DNA from: a virus
Direction: 5' to 3' (one strand)
Virus record (IMG/VR): IMGVR_UViG_3300025030_000054
Span: 41,688-105,687 of that record
DNA length: 64,000 bases
Of this stretch, positions 15,328 through 23,849 are shown piece by piece. The notes below the pieces were generated by a model. That model was given only the letters and a program-made list of their open reading frames with translations. It searched no databases and was not told the DNA's origin. Position numbers and translations under genes: made by a program. Position 1 is the first letter of the stretch, and the number at the start of each line of letters is the position of its first letter.

Positions 15328-16266
15328 ATGGAAGTCCTAGAAATCTTAGACAGCAGGGGTATCCCCTATGTTCACCGAGGAGACAATGAATACGCTATAG
15401 TCTGTCTCAACGCAGCAAATCATCAAGGAGGTTTTGATAGCAAGCCTAGTTTAAACATCAATGTGGAGAAACTTCAAGCCTTCTGTTTTAGCTGCGGATT
15501 CTCAATGTCAGAAACAGGATTGACTCGCTGGCTTATTGGAGGGGAACTAGAAGATTTATCCTTGCAGACTATGGCTCTAAGGGCTAAGATAAATCGCCTG
15601 AAATTGGAAGAGACTAAAGATCTTTCAGAAGCTAGGCAGATATTCATTCCACCTGGAGAACCTTGGGCCGAAGATGGGTATAGGGGGATCAGTTTAGACA
15701 CCTACCAAAAACTTGGGGCTATAAAATGTACAAGAGGTTTTTACAGTGACCGGATAGTGTTTCCTATTTATCTGCGTGGGGAATTAATTGGAGTGGATGC
15801 TAGGGCGCTGCTGGAAGGGATGCAGCCTAAGTACCAGAGAAATAAAGGATCGCTAGTAAAATCTACTTGGCTGTATCCTTACGATTTGGTTTGCGAGAAT
15901 AAGCCTGAGTATGTAATTCTTTGTGAAGGAATATTCGACGCTATAAATTTAGTGGATAAGGGCTTTGATGGGCTATGTTTCTTCGGCACAAACAACTTCG
16001 GGTTAACCAAACTTAGGCTCTTACTAGCTACTGGTTGCGGTGAGGTCATATTATTTTTAGATAAAGACGAGGCTGGCCAGGAAGCGCAGAAACGGATAGG
16101 TAGTATGTTAAGCGACTGGTTACACGTTACTGAGGCTTATACAGGTCACCTGAAAATAAAACCGATAGACTCTTTAGCGAAAGGAAAGTTAGTTTATCAG
16201 GACTGTGGCGAATTGACTAGAGAAGAGATTTTAGAGGCTGTGGAAAATAGAACTAAATTTAAGTAG
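15328..16266 (+). CDS. DNA primase (zinc-binding plus TOPRIM)
   Basis: 312 residues. N-terminal zinc site Cys26, His32, Cys53, Cys56 in the pattern CLNAANH...AFCFSCGF, typical of DnaG-type primases; TOPRIM core with CEGIFDA (about 198-204) and LFLDKDEAGQEA (about 243-254). It lays RNA primers for lagging-strand synthesis with the helicase at 11267. It is shorter than bacterial DnaG and lacks a helicase-interaction domain of the DnaB-binding type that I can see. The ribosome site is weak (GGTAGG). Confidence 0.88.
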   Translation: MEVLEILDSRGIPYVHRGDNEYAIVCLNAANHQGGFDSKPSLNINVEKLQAFCFSCGFSMSETGLTRWLIGGELEDLSLQTMALRAKINRLKLEETKDLSEARQIFIPPGEPWAEDGYRGISLDTYQKLGAIKCTRGFYSDRIVFPIYLRGELIGVDARALLEGMQPKYQRNKGSLVKSTWLYPYDLVCENKPEYVILCEGIFDAINLVDKGFDGLCFFGTNNFGLTKLRLLLATGCGEVILFLDKDEAGQEAQKRIGSMLSDWLHVTEAYTGHLKIKPIDSLAKGKLVYQDCGELTREEILEAVENRTKFK

Positions 16267-16350
16267 TTAAGGTATCTGAGAATTAAACTATAAGGAGGTA
16301 CAGAATGAAGATGCAGCAAAATCGGTATTTACCAATTTCTAGGAGCATCA

Positions 16351-16737
16351 ATGGCATTAACGGAACAAGAAACGAGGCAAGAGGCGGAAAAGTTCTTAGC
16401 TTGGCTGCGACGAAAATATCCGGCGTATGGGGCACAGGTAAAGGTGATGTACATAAACAAACCGGAGTTGCAGCCAAAAGTGGAGGCAATGGTTTACCAG
16501 TACGGAAACGTGTTTAAGGTTCATGTCGCTACTAGAAGAGACTTTAAGTTTGTTCTACGTGGTGTTGCACATGAATTTGAACATGTTCGGCAGGTTGTAA
16601 ATGAAGGGGTACCTATAAATAAAATTAGGGTTAATCAAGAAAAAGCAGCTTGGTTTTTTGCATTACAAGCCCTCAGAGAATACAAGAAAGAAGACCTTAA
16701 AAGATGGACTAGAATTACTGGTGAGGAAGTTACTTAA
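16351..16737 (+). CDS. Small HExxH zincin-like protein
   Basis: 128 residues with VAHEFEHVRQV near residue 71, an HExxH zinc motif followed by a helix, as in M78/ImmA-type and SprT-like small metalloproteases. No signal peptide, so it would act in the cytoplasm, perhaps against a host regulator (inference). TAGGAG precedes the ATG. A stronger AAGGAGG site sits 46 bases further upstream ahead of an ATG (16305) in another frame, whose 70-codon frame overlaps this gene and looks non-natural; it might be a leader. Confidence 0.65.
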   Translation: MALTEQETRQEAEKFLAWLRRKYPAYGAQVKVMYINKPELQPKVEAMVYQYGNVFKVHVATRRDFKFVLRGVAHEFEHVRQVVNEGVPINKIRVNQEKAAWFFALQALREYKKEDLKRWTRITGEEVT

Positions 16738-16756
16738 AGGATAAAAGGAGAAAATT

Positions 16757-17065
16757 ATGTCAGAGAATTATTACGGAGTAGGGACTAGTATGCCGGGCGG
16801 GAGTTGGCTCTTTGAGGGTATATTTAGTTCAGAAAAATTGGCGGTAGAGGCTATTGAAGAATTACGTAATATGGTGGGAGTCTCACCTAACGGAGAAATA
16901 GCGCCTGAAGACATGTTTGTAGCCTACCCAGTTGTGGTGGATGATTTTTATGGCAGCTATGACATATATAATTTTGAGGTGTACTACAGACCTTTGAGAG
17001 AGACTAAGGAAGAAGGACTTAAAGGTTTGATGGAGTATAAGAAATCTGTGGAAGAGGCTTACTAA
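16757..17065 (+). CDS. Hypothetical protein
   Basis: 102 residues behind AAAGGAG. Starts MSENYYGVGTSMPGGSWLFEGIF; a central SSEKLAVEAIEEL helix. No family recognised. It closes the operon: about 115 bases without a gene follow, holding the phage-type promoter at 17111. Confidence 0.55.
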   Translation: MSENYYGVGTSMPGGSWLFEGIFSSEKLAVEAIEELRNMVGVSPNGEIAPEDMFVAYPVVVDDFYGSYDIYNFEVYYRPLRETKEEGLKGLMEYKKSVEEAY

Positions 17066-17110
17066 GGGAATTAAAATAAGCATAACCGTTATAAAACGAT
17101 TATTGATGGA

Positions 17111-17139
17111 ATAAAAAGTTGGGTGACCTGGTATATAAT
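17111..17139 (+). promoter_or_regulatory. Phage-type promoter (ATAAAA-17-TATAAT)
   Basis: ATAAAA at 17111-17116 within AATAAAAAG, 17-base spacer, TATAAT at 17134-17139 preceded by GGTA. The same arrangement recurs at 33854 and, on the minus strand, at 54007. There is no TTGACA-like -35. It drives the small HTH gene, HNH gene and DNA polymerase. Confidence 0.55.
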
Positions 17140-17179
17140 AAGATAGAGAAGTACAAAACTATCTTAGGAGAAGTATACC

Positions 17180-17356
17180 ATGTTAATTTCGTCAGGCACC
17201 GTATGGAAAAAATTTGAAATTTCGAGAGTAAGTTTAGAAGACTGGTTTAATAAAGGACTCATAAGACGCTTCCCGACTCCGGGGGGACATTATAGGTACC
17301 TTGAAAAAGAAATAATGGCTGTCCTCAATGTTACCGCTGAGGACTTACAGAAGTGA
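17180..17356 (+). CDS. MerR/excisionase-type helix-turn-helix protein
   Basis: 58 residues. The sequence W-K-K-F-E-I-S-R-V-S-L-E-D-W-F-N-K-G-L-I-R and GGHYRYLEKEIMAVL is the classic small winged-helix of excisionases and MerR-type regulators (normally GGHRRY). AGGAG lies 9 bases ahead of the ATG. It is the first gene behind its own promoter and its stop overlaps the GTG start of an HNH nuclease. It may regulate that nuclease, or direct a nuclease or recombination function to DNA. Confidence 0.65.
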   Translation: MLISSGTVWKKFEISRVSLEDWFNKGLIRRFPTPGGHYRYLEKEIMAVLNVTAEDLQK

Positions 17357-18414
17357 TAGTTGATGAGTGGGTTGACGTGATTTGGAACTCTAGCACTAAA
17401 GACTACTACATTAATTTAGGGTATAAATACACCAAGCTGAGAGGTCCGTTAAAAGTACGAGTAGAACACCTTACTCAGGGGTCCAGCCAACTAGTGACTG
17501 TTCAGTGTGATTTTTGCGGCAAAGTGATTAAAAGACCTATGTACAGATACAACCAAGTAACTAAAAACCAAACTACTGGCTATAGATGCAGAGATTGTTT
17601 TGAAGGGAACTTTGAAAAGGTACACTCCGAATTCTTAGCAAGAGGGCTCACTCCGCTATTCACTGAGTATGTAAACTGTAAAGAGACTTTAGAGTATGTC
17701 TGTAAAAAGCATCCAGATAAAGTACAACGGACCAACTACGATAATTTTTCTTCAGGGCGTGGTTGTATGTTATGCGGTTGGGAATCTACAAGGTACTTTA
17801 AATTATCCAAGATTGAAGACATCAAAGAAGAATTTGCTAAAGACCCTAGAGGCTACATTCTTTTGAGTGAAAGTTACACGTCGCTAAAAGACAAGCTGCT
17901 GTATATTTGCCCTAAGCACCCCCAGGAAGTTATGAAAATTTCTTTAAACAATTATCGAAGAGGTAAAGGTTGCAGACTGTGTGCCTTTGACCGCCAAAGA
18001 GGTGCTGGGAATGGGAATTATAAAGGACTTTCCACTATTACTAAGAGTTTAAGGTTACACATAATACCGTGGGTCTTGACAGCCTTGAAAGAAAGTAACT
18101 TTACATGCTCTCTGACTGGCGTTAGGGGAGTGCCTTTGGAAGTTCACCATGAGTACTCCTTCTCGGCTAGTAGAGACTCAGCACTAAGGGCAACCGGATT
18201 TAGAAAAAATGCAGTCAGAAATGAACTTTCTGAAGAGCAGTACAGTGAGCTGGTAAAGGTATTTGAGAATATTCATAACAGACACGCACCTAAAGTTATA
18301 CAAAAGCCTTTACACAAATTATTTCACAAGTACTACGGAAACCGCAATAACACACAACAACAGTTTGAAGAATTTGCGTCTGATTTCTCAAAAGGTTGGT
18401 TACTATTTAGCTAA
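17353..18414 (+). CDS. HNH endonuclease with repeated zinc knuckles
   Basis: 353 residues from GTG overlapping the previous stop. The N-terminal two thirds carry zinc pairs CDFCG, CRDC, CKKH, CMLCG, CPKH and CRLC in two related units (VCKKHPDKVQRTNYDNFSSG and ICPKHPQEVMKISLNNYRRG), then a C-terminal HNH: CSLTGV, VHHEYSFS and LHKLFHKYYG. This looks like a free-standing homing endonuclease placed directly before the DNA polymerase gene, a favoured target for such elements. It ends within the polymerase ribosome site. Confidence 0.75.
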   Translation: MIVDEWVDVIWNSSTKDYYINLGYKYTKLRGPLKVRVEHLTQGSSQLVTVQCDFCGKVIKRPMYRYNQVTKNQTTGYRCRDCFEGNFEKVHSEFLARGLTPLFTEYVNCKETLEYVCKKHPDKVQRTNYDNFSSGRGCMLCGWESTRYFKLSKIEDIKEEFAKDPRGYILLSESYTSLKDKLLYICPKHPQEVMKISLNNYRRGKGCRLCAFDRQRGAGNGNYKGLSTITKSLRLHIIPWVLTALKESNFTCSLTGVRGVPLEVHHEYSFSASRDSALRATGFRKNAVRNELSEEQYSELVKVFENIHNRHAPKVIQKPLHKLFHKYYGNRNNTQQQFEEFASDFSKGWLLFS

Positions 18415-18424
18415 GGAGGTTAAA

Positions 18425-20944
18425 TTGATTGTAGCAAAGATAGGCAGCAAAGTAAACTTGTTGATACTTTACGATTCTCCGCAACACCAAAACTGGATAA
18501 CTAAAGGAGAAGTTACCTCAGACGGACTTGGAAAATTCTATACAGACGCAACTACACAAGCTGGTATAGATTTTAACGAGGTTGCTATTTGCTGCCTATC
18601 TGACGAGAAGGACGGAAAGGCAGCAGGGTTCAAAGCTAAAGAAGCATACATCCAAGAGCTGATAGAAGTCTATGCCCCCAACTTGATCTTGCTGCCTTCC
18701 TCAAAAGCATTTGAAATATTTATGGGAATGAAAGGAGCAAGTAAATTTTACGGGAGAGTTCTGTACAACGAGAAACATAACTGTAAAGTAATAACTATGC
18801 CTCCTCACTCTATGCTTGTTTACAAACCAGACATTCAGCCTCTGATAACTTCCTCTCTGAGAACCGTTAAAGTAGAAATGGACTTTCCTGAGTTAAGAGA
18901 AGAAGAACGGCCCGACAAGCAGTATGTAATGATTGACACTATAGCCAAATTTAGATCAATGTTTAGGTTCTACAAAGAAAACGTATTTAGCTTCGCTATA
19001 GATACTGAAACAACGAGCCTTAGATTTAACAGCGGAAAAGTTATCCTCATTCAGTTGAGCCACAAAGATCATTTTGGGGCAGCGATACCAACTCCCGATT
19101 ACGGAGCTAAGTGGGCTGATGAAGAGTGGGCCGAAATAGTTGCAGGGCTTAAAGAACTTATAGAAGACGTTAGGAGGGAGAAACTCGTAGCTAATGGTTA
19201 CTTTGACTTTAAGTTTTTGGAACACTGTTACGATATTAAACTTCCGAAGGAAAATGTCTTCTGTGTGTTAATTGCGAGTTTTCTCTGTGATGAAAATCGG
19301 GAATCTCATTCTCTAAAATTCTGTGCGTCAACTCTCTTAGACGACAAAACCGCTGTCAACTATGAAGCCCCTTTAGATGACTTCAAAGACAAGTATTGCA
19401 AAGAACATAAAATCAAGAAGAGTGAGTTCACTTACGATTTAGTTCCACCGGATACCTTGTTTACTTATTCTTGCATGGATGTTGATTTCACATTTCAATT
19501 GGCAAGGTACTTTAAAGAAGAACTTAAAAAAGAAGAACAAGAACAGGTCTTTAAAGATGTAAGTTCTTATGCTTGGGCTTTGGCTAGGATTGAGCAAAAT
19601 GGCTGGAAGATTGACATGGAAGAAGCCCAAAGGTATAAAGAAGAACTAACCGGCAGGATAGCGGAGCTGGAAGAAAAAATTCAAGACCTAAATGAAATCA
19701 AAGCTGCTACTAAGGTCTTGTCTGCGGCAAAGTTAGTAGCTGAAAATGCTAAAAGAAAAACCAAATTAAAAGCACTTAAAGAGCCTCTCAAGTTTCTGGT
19801 AAGCAGTCCTAACCATAAACGTGTGCTTTTTAAAGACGTGCTTAGGTTCCCTGAAGTAAAGAAAACTAAGAAAGGTTCTTACGCAGTAGATAAAGAATGC
19901 TTTGCTATTTGGTGTGAAAAGTATCCTACAGTTCCTTCTATAAAAGTTATTAGAGAGTTGGAGGAACTTACTAAAATGCGTAATACATATGTGAACGCAT
20001 TGTTAGAAAAATCTGTAGACGGAAGAATTCACTGCTCCTACCGAGTAGCTTTTCCTAAAACGGGACGTATTTCAGCACTTTCGCCCAATCTCCAGAACAT
20101 TACAATGCACTCAGAAGAGAGTAAAAAACTCAGGAGATGTTTCACTGTAGACAAAGGAAACATGCTGGTACTTTCGGACCTCTCAAACGCGGAGCTGAGA
20201 CAGGTCGCTGCCATAAGCGGTGATGCAGTAATGAGCGAAGGCTTTAAAAATGGACAAGATCCCCACTCTACCACAGCAAAAAGTATTTTTAATCTTGAAG
20301 CGCCTGTTGAGGAAATTAAAGAAAAGTTCAACGAGTATAGACAGCTAGGTAAAGTCCTAGGCTTCTCTGCACTTTACGGCGGAGGTGGTTCTCTGATTGC
20401 TAAACGGGCTAACATTGAGGTCGAGGAAGCAGAAAGGCATCTGTCGGAATACTTTAGAAAACATTCTGGAATTGCCCAACTCTTTAAAGACAACACAGCT
20501 TTCGCCAAAGAACACGGTTACGCGGTTGCAATCTCAGGTAGACGTAGAAGGGTTCCGTACATCAATTCGGAAGATAAATATTTGGTTCTGAGAGCAGAAA
20601 GACAAGCCAACAACTTCTTAATCCAGTCTGTTGCCTCGGACTGCATGTTAAAATCCATTGTAAATATGATTACCGAGATTGATGAACTCAACCTCCCTAT
20701 TAAACTCATCAACGTGATCCACGACAGCGTTGAAACGGAAGTGCCTGAGTACTACGTCAACGAAGCCGCAGCATTCATAAAGAGGCATCTGGAAGTCTGG
20801 CATTTTGGGTTGAACCCAGGATTTGACATGAAGTGTGACGTTGAGGTAGGTTATACGTGGGCCGATCTTGGTGCTTACAAAGAAGAGAGTTATGCTGAAC
20901 TTGCTGTAGAAATCGACCCAGAACAAGAGGAGGAAGAAGAATGA
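18425..20944 (+). CDS. Family A DNA polymerase with 3'-5' exonuclease and UDG-like N-terminal domain
   Basis: 839 residues from a TTG start behind AAGGAGG; an upstream in-frame ATG lies in the HNH gene. Residues 1-160 (LLILYDSP...GKFYTDATTQAGIDFNEVAICC...PNLILLPSSKAFEIF) resemble the uracil-DNA-glycosylase superfamily fold. Exonuclease: AIDTETTSL (Asp193, Glu195), NGYFDFKFL (about 260), YSCMDVDF (about 349). Polymerase: motif A DLSNAELR (Asp585), motif B RQLGKVLGFSALYGG (about 637-651), motif C IHDSVETEV (about 764), where the usual HDE is HDS. No 5'-3' nuclease domain; that is supplied by the gene at 22202. Main phage replicase. Confidence 0.9.
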   Translation: MIVAKIGSKVNLLILYDSPQHQNWITKGEVTSDGLGKFYTDATTQAGIDFNEVAICCLSDEKDGKAAGFKAKEAYIQELIEVYAPNLILLPSSKAFEIFMGMKGASKFYGRVLYNEKHNCKVITMPPHSMLVYKPDIQPLITSSLRTVKVEMDFPELREEERPDKQYVMIDTIAKFRSMFRFYKENVFSFAIDTETTSLRFNSGKVILIQLSHKDHFGAAIPTPDYGAKWADEEWAEIVAGLKELIEDVRREKLVANGYFDFKFLEHCYDIKLPKENVFCVLIASFLCDENRESHSLKFCASTLLDDKTAVNYEAPLDDFKDKYCKEHKIKKSEFTYDLVPPDTLFTYSCMDVDFTFQLARYFKEELKKEEQEQVFKDVSSYAWALARIEQNGWKIDMEEAQRYKEELTGRIAELEEKIQDLNEIKAATKVLSAAKLVAENAKRKTKLKALKEPLKFLVSSPNHKRVLFKDVLRFPEVKKTKKGSYAVDKECFAIWCEKYPTVPSIKVIRELEELTKMRNTYVNALLEKSVDGRIHCSYRVAFPKTGRISALSPNLQNITMHSEESKKLRRCFTVDKGNMLVLSDLSNAELRQVAAISGDAVMSEGFKNGQDPHSTTAKSIFNLEAPVEEIKEKFNEYRQLGKVLGFSALYGGGGSLIAKRANIEVEEAERHLSEYFRKHSGIAQLFKDNTAFAKEHGYAVAISGRRRRVPYINSEDKYLVLRAERQANNFLIQSVASDCMLKSIVNMITEIDELNLPIKLINVIHDSVETEVPEYYVNEAAAFIKRHLEVWHFGLNPGFDMKCDVEVGYTWADLGAYKEESYAELAVEIDPEQEEEEE

Positions 20945-21321
20945 TATTTTGTGAAAATTGTAAGCATCTCCTGTACCCAAATTACCTTAATTATTATCCA
21001 CCAGCAAATGTAAAGACAGTCTTTGTAGACCCGACTTATAAAGAAGATCCTGATCGTCATTTGCTACAAGAACGGAGAGAAGGTTATACCATTTCACCAA
21101 TCTGCAACCACTCACAGTGCTTTGAAACATCAACCAAAATAACTCCTGTAACTAAACTTATCACCAAAACTAGAATCAAAGGACAAGCGCAGCTAAACAG
21201 GCATAACAACTGTAGGTTCTTTGAGGCTAAAGAGACTAAGCCTATCAGCTATTCGGAAGGCGGTTCAGCAGCAATAGTAGAAGCGCCTAAGCAAAAGCCG
21301 CGGTACAAATTCTGGCTCTAA
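20941..21321 (+). CDS. Hypothetical protein with Cys pairs
   Basis: 126 residues, ATGA overlap with the polymerase stop. CENC at residues 4-7 and CNHSQCF near 54-60 suggest a metal site; a basic middle (TKLITKTRIKGQAQLNRHNNCRFFEA) and a Pro/Lys-rich end. Function unknown; position suggests a replication accessory protein. Confidence 0.55.
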   Translation: MIFCENCKHLLYPNYLNYYPPANVKTVFVDPTYKEDPDRHLLQERREGYTISPICNHSQCFETSTKITPVTKLITKTRIKGQAQLNRHNNCRFFEAKETKPISYSEGGSAAIVEAPKQKPRYKFWL

Positions 21322-21349
21322 TTCAAGGGCACTATGAGGAGAACTAAAC

Positions 21350-21517
21350 ATGAGTAAAGTATTCGATATCTCAAAAACATGCATAGTGAAACCTATATTT
21401 GACGGCAGTAGCTTGTACGAATTTTCATGCGGACACTGTGTATTCATCGAAGGGAAATCAATTCTTTCCTTAGATAAGTGCCCTTTCTGTGATAAGCCAG
21501 TCAACTCGTTAACCTAG
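21350..21517 (+). CDS. Zinc-ribbon microprotein
   Basis: 55 residues with CGHC near residue 27 and CPFC near residue 44. GAGGAG lies ahead of the ATG. One of several tiny two-knuckle proteins in this part of the genome. Confidence 0.5.
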   Translation: MSKVFDISKTCIVKPIFDGSSLYEFSCGHCVFIEGKSILSLDKCPFCDKPVNSLT

Positions 21518-21560
21518 TATCATAAACTTAATTAACTCTTACTCAAAAGGTGGTGATAAA

Positions 21561-21686
21561 GTGTCAACAGTAGTACGGTGTGATAAGGAACGTTGTAAAT
21601 ATAACGACGAAGGAGAATGTGTGGCTCAGGTTATTGAACTAGACGAGGAGGGAACTTGCCTTGATTTCGAAAAATTTATCGGATAG
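21561..21686 (+). CDS. DUF1540-like four-Cys microprotein
   Basis: 41 residues from GTG behind AAAAGGTGG. The pattern VRCDKERCKYNDEGECVAQVIEL followed by TCLDF matches DUF1540-type small metal-binding proteins (CxxxxCxYNxxxxCxAxxI...C). In bacteria these are abundant but unassigned. The 3' end overlaps the following frame by 26 bases. Confidence 0.5.
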   Translation: MSTVVRCDKERCKYNDEGECVAQVIELDEEGTCLDFEKFIG

Positions 21687-21981
21687 CCGGGGTTCTTTTT
21701 TAAGGTCTGACACTAAATGCTGGATTAGTTCTAGTCTATTCTTCATGTGTATCGAGAAGCTTGGCCTCAATGAAAAGATCTATTATATTCCGTCTGGTAT
21801 TGAGTGTACCAACGAAGAACTTACATACTACGTGGATCATTTATTTGACGAACTAGGCCACTTAGAAATGCGTAAGGACTACTGGACAGAGACCGAAAAG
21901 GATGCTAGAAACTATGTGACTAAGATCGGCTTTGCATTGAGAAACTGGTCTAAGGAGGGATTCGGAGTGAAACTAATCTGA
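21661..21981 (+). CDS. Hypothetical protein
   Basis: 106 residues if started at the TTG at 21661, which has GAGGAGGG about 11 bases upstream inside the previous gene; the first ATG (21745) has no ribosome site and would shorten it by 28 residues. Central helix ECTNEELTYYVDHLFDELGHL. Not recognised. Its stop overlaps the next ATG. Confidence 0.45.
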   Translation: MISKNLSDSRGSFLRSDTKCWISSSLFFMCIEKLGLNEKIYYIPSGIECTNEELTYYVDHLFDELGHLEMRKDYWTETEKDARNYVTKIGFALRNWSKEGFGVKLI

Positions 21982-22205
21982 TGGTATACTTAAATAGGTA
22001 TTGTGTAGGTTGCCGAAGGTTAATTCCAGAAGACACCAATAGCCCTATCTTAGTTATAGGACAGGCTACCGTAAAGTGGAATAAAAAACAACATAAACAC
22101 TCCGCTAAAACTGACGGAGAATACGACTGCTTCTGTGAAATCTGCGCAGGTAGAATGATGGAGCTTATTAAGGCTCAACGGGAAAAGGGAGTGAAGGTAC
22201 TATGA
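21981..22205 (+). CDS. Zinc-binding small protein
   Basis: 74 residues with CVGC (8-11) and CFCEIC (about 50-55), a likely zinc site separated by a basic stretch (KWNKKQHKHSAK). Overlaps the previous stop and the next start by a few bases, so it is translated with the flap endonuclease. Confidence 0.55.
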   Translation: MVYLNRYCVGCRRLIPEDTNSPILVIGQATVKWNKKQHKHSAKTDGEYDCFCEICAGRMMELIKAQREKGVKVL

Positions 22206-23164
22206 CAAATGTGTTAGTCCTAGACGTACTTAACTGCGCGTTTACTTTGAAGCATGTTAAAGAGAAAGACCCTCTGTGGCGATTCATAACAGACATTAGA
22301 AACATTATCAGTGCTAACAAAATTCAGAAATGTATCCTAGCAACTGATACAGGGCAGAGTCAGTTCCGTCTGTCAATGTATCCTCAGTATAAAGAAACAA
22401 GGCGGGCTAGAAGAGCATCTGCGACAGATGACGAGAAGAAGGAATTGCAGGAGTTCTTTGAGGTAGTTAATCAATTCAAAGATATGGCTCCTCTGTTTGG
22501 TATGGAAGTTGCTACTGTAGATAAAACTGAAGCAGATGACATTGTGGCTTACTTTGCAATTAATTCTGAGGTTGGCAACTACAAGGCTCATATTCTAAGT
22601 TCAGATACTGACCTCTTTCAGCTGCTCAGGCCAACAGTTGTTCAAAGGTCTTACGCAGAGAAAATGAAGCTGGGCGATACTGACATTCCGCCTCAGATAT
22701 GGATCACAGAAGACAGGTTTAAGGAAGTATTTCAAATGACTCCTGCACAATACATGGAAGCTAAATCTATCTCAGGCGATACAGGCGATAGTATTTATTC
22801 CCCTGAAGGCGTTGGGAAGGAGACTGGCTTCAAACTTATCAGGAAATATGGAAGCATCTCTGAGGTTGAAAAGAACGTAGACGAACTGGAAATTCCTAGG
22901 TTCTCTTCAAAAGGCAGGGAAGCACTTAAGAAAGATTTCTGGATGGTTCACCGGAATGTAGAACTGGTAAGCCTTCTCCACACACCTGAAACATTCCAGA
23001 AGATTTTTGGAGAGGGGTTATCTAAGCTAGAAGACATACTAGCTAGGGTAGATGAACCGCCAAAAGTTAACGAAGAAGCGTTGAAGGAATATTTGTTTGC
23101 GACTGGTAGGGTTAACGTCTACTACGATTTCGACAATTGGGTAAGGCCATTTTATGGGAGATAA
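22202..23164 (+). CDS. 5'-3' exonuclease / flap endonuclease (FEN family)
   Basis: 320 residues, similar to T5 D15 and T4 RNase H. Removes RNA primers and 5' flaps, replacing the 5' nuclease domain absent from the phage polymerase. Seen: LVLDVLN N terminus, YKETRR basic region (about 62), EADDIVAY (about 114), SSDTDLFQLL (about 137) and the helix-hairpin-helix SGDTGDSIYSPEGVGKETG (about 191-209). The acidic metal-binding residues are in place. The ATG overlaps the upstream stop. Confidence 0.88.
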   Translation: MTNVLVLDVLNCAFTLKHVKEKDPLWRFITDIRNIISANKIQKCILATDTGQSQFRLSMYPQYKETRRARRASATDDEKKELQEFFEVVNQFKDMAPLFGMEVATVDKTEADDIVAYFAINSEVGNYKAHILSSDTDLFQLLRPTVVQRSYAEKMKLGDTDIPPQIWITEDRFKEVFQMTPAQYMEAKSISGDTGDSIYSPEGVGKETGFKLIRKYGSISEVEKNVDELEIPRFSSKGREALKKDFWMVHRNVELVSLLHTPETFQKIFGEGLSKLEDILARVDEPPKVNEEALKEYLFATGRVNVYYDFDNWVRPFYGR

Positions 23165-23165
23165 G

Positions 23166-23333
23166 ATGATTCCTGAACCACCACAACCGCCACCTATGCG
23201 TATCATTATAGAAGGAGTTGACCCAAGAATAACCAACCCACGAAAGTGCAGTAAGTGTGGGTCAAAGATGAAATGGCGAGGAATTTTTAAGAAAAGATGG
23301 GAATGTGGGTGTGGCAACGTAGAAGCATCTTAA
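23166..23333 (+). CDS. Zinc-ribbon microprotein with Pro-rich start
   Basis: 55 residues: MIPEPPQPPPM, then CSKCGSKMKW near residue 28 and ECGCGN near the end, a short zinc ribbon. GGGAG lies ahead of the ATG. Function unknown. Confidence 0.5.
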   Translation: MIPEPPQPPPMRIIIEGVDPRITNPRKCSKCGSKMKWRGIFKKRWECGCGNVEAS

Positions 23334-23359
23334 CTTCTAAATTAAAGGAGAATACTAAA

Positions 23360-23572
23360 ATGCAGCTAGTTATTGATTGGAATTACGACGAGTACGATTG
23401 TGAGGATTGTGGAATTACTGACTCTACGGGAGCCTATGCTACATTGGACGGAGAAATGGTTTTTAATAATCGAGCTTCAGCGAGTTGTTTTGGCGCTGTT
23501 TACGTTACCAGGGAAGAAGTTTTGGAAGCTGCTTTGAAGAAGTTGGGTGTGGAAATTATCGACAACTATTAG
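23360..23572 (+). CDS. Hypothetical acidic protein with CxxC
   Basis: 70 residues. Start 23360 follows AAAGGAG; an upstream in-frame start (23297) lies in the previous gene. YDCEDCG near residue 12 and a third Cys near 43. Very acidic. Unknown. Confidence 0.5.
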   Translation: MQLVIDWNYDEYDCEDCGITDSTGAYATLDGEMVFNNRASASCFGAVYVTREEVLEAALKKLGVEIIDNY

Positions 23573-23581
23573 GAGGGCTAA

Positions 23582-23785
23582 ATGAACTGGCAAACTAGAG
23601 TGCTGGAAGACGGAAAAATAAAATTAGAAGGCTCTTCCTACGATGGAGCTGGGGCTGTGATATACACCAAAGCAGATAAAACGTGTGACCTATTTGAAAT
23701 AACTCAGTATGGTACAGCAGAACTCTTCTATAATAACTACCCATACCTTGTAGAAGCTGTTCAAGTAGCTGAATCTTGGACTTAA
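23582..23785 (+). CDS. Hypothetical protein
   Basis: 67 residues behind AGGAGGG. Beta-looking with aromatic residues (YGTAELFYNNYPYL). No family recognised. Last gene before the strong promoter of the ssDNA-binding protein gene. Confidence 0.5.
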   Translation: MNWQTRVLEDGKIKLEGSSYDGAGAVIYTKADKTCDLFEITQYGTAELFYNNYPYLVEAVQVAESWT

Positions 23786-23804
23786 AAATAATTTAAAATA
23801 AAGC

Positions 23805-23833
23805 TTGACAAACTACCGACCATGTGATATACT
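23805..23833 (+). promoter_or_regulatory. Strong sigma70 promoter of the putative SSB gene
   Basis: TTGACA (23805-23810), 17-base spacer, TATACT (23828-23833). Expected transcript start about 23840, giving a leader of about 115 bases. This is the only TTGACA promoter in the window placed right before an abundant-looking protein gene. Confidence 0.75.
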
Positions 23834-23849
23834 GGGTCTTCAAATTGAG

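Noticed and set aside
16305-16517. 70-codon frame with a very strong ribosome site before the zincin gene
   Set aside because: Mostly overlaps the HExxH gene in another frame and its Gly/Arg/Lys/Val composition looks like an out-of-frame reading. A short leader is possible but unproven, so it is only mentioned.
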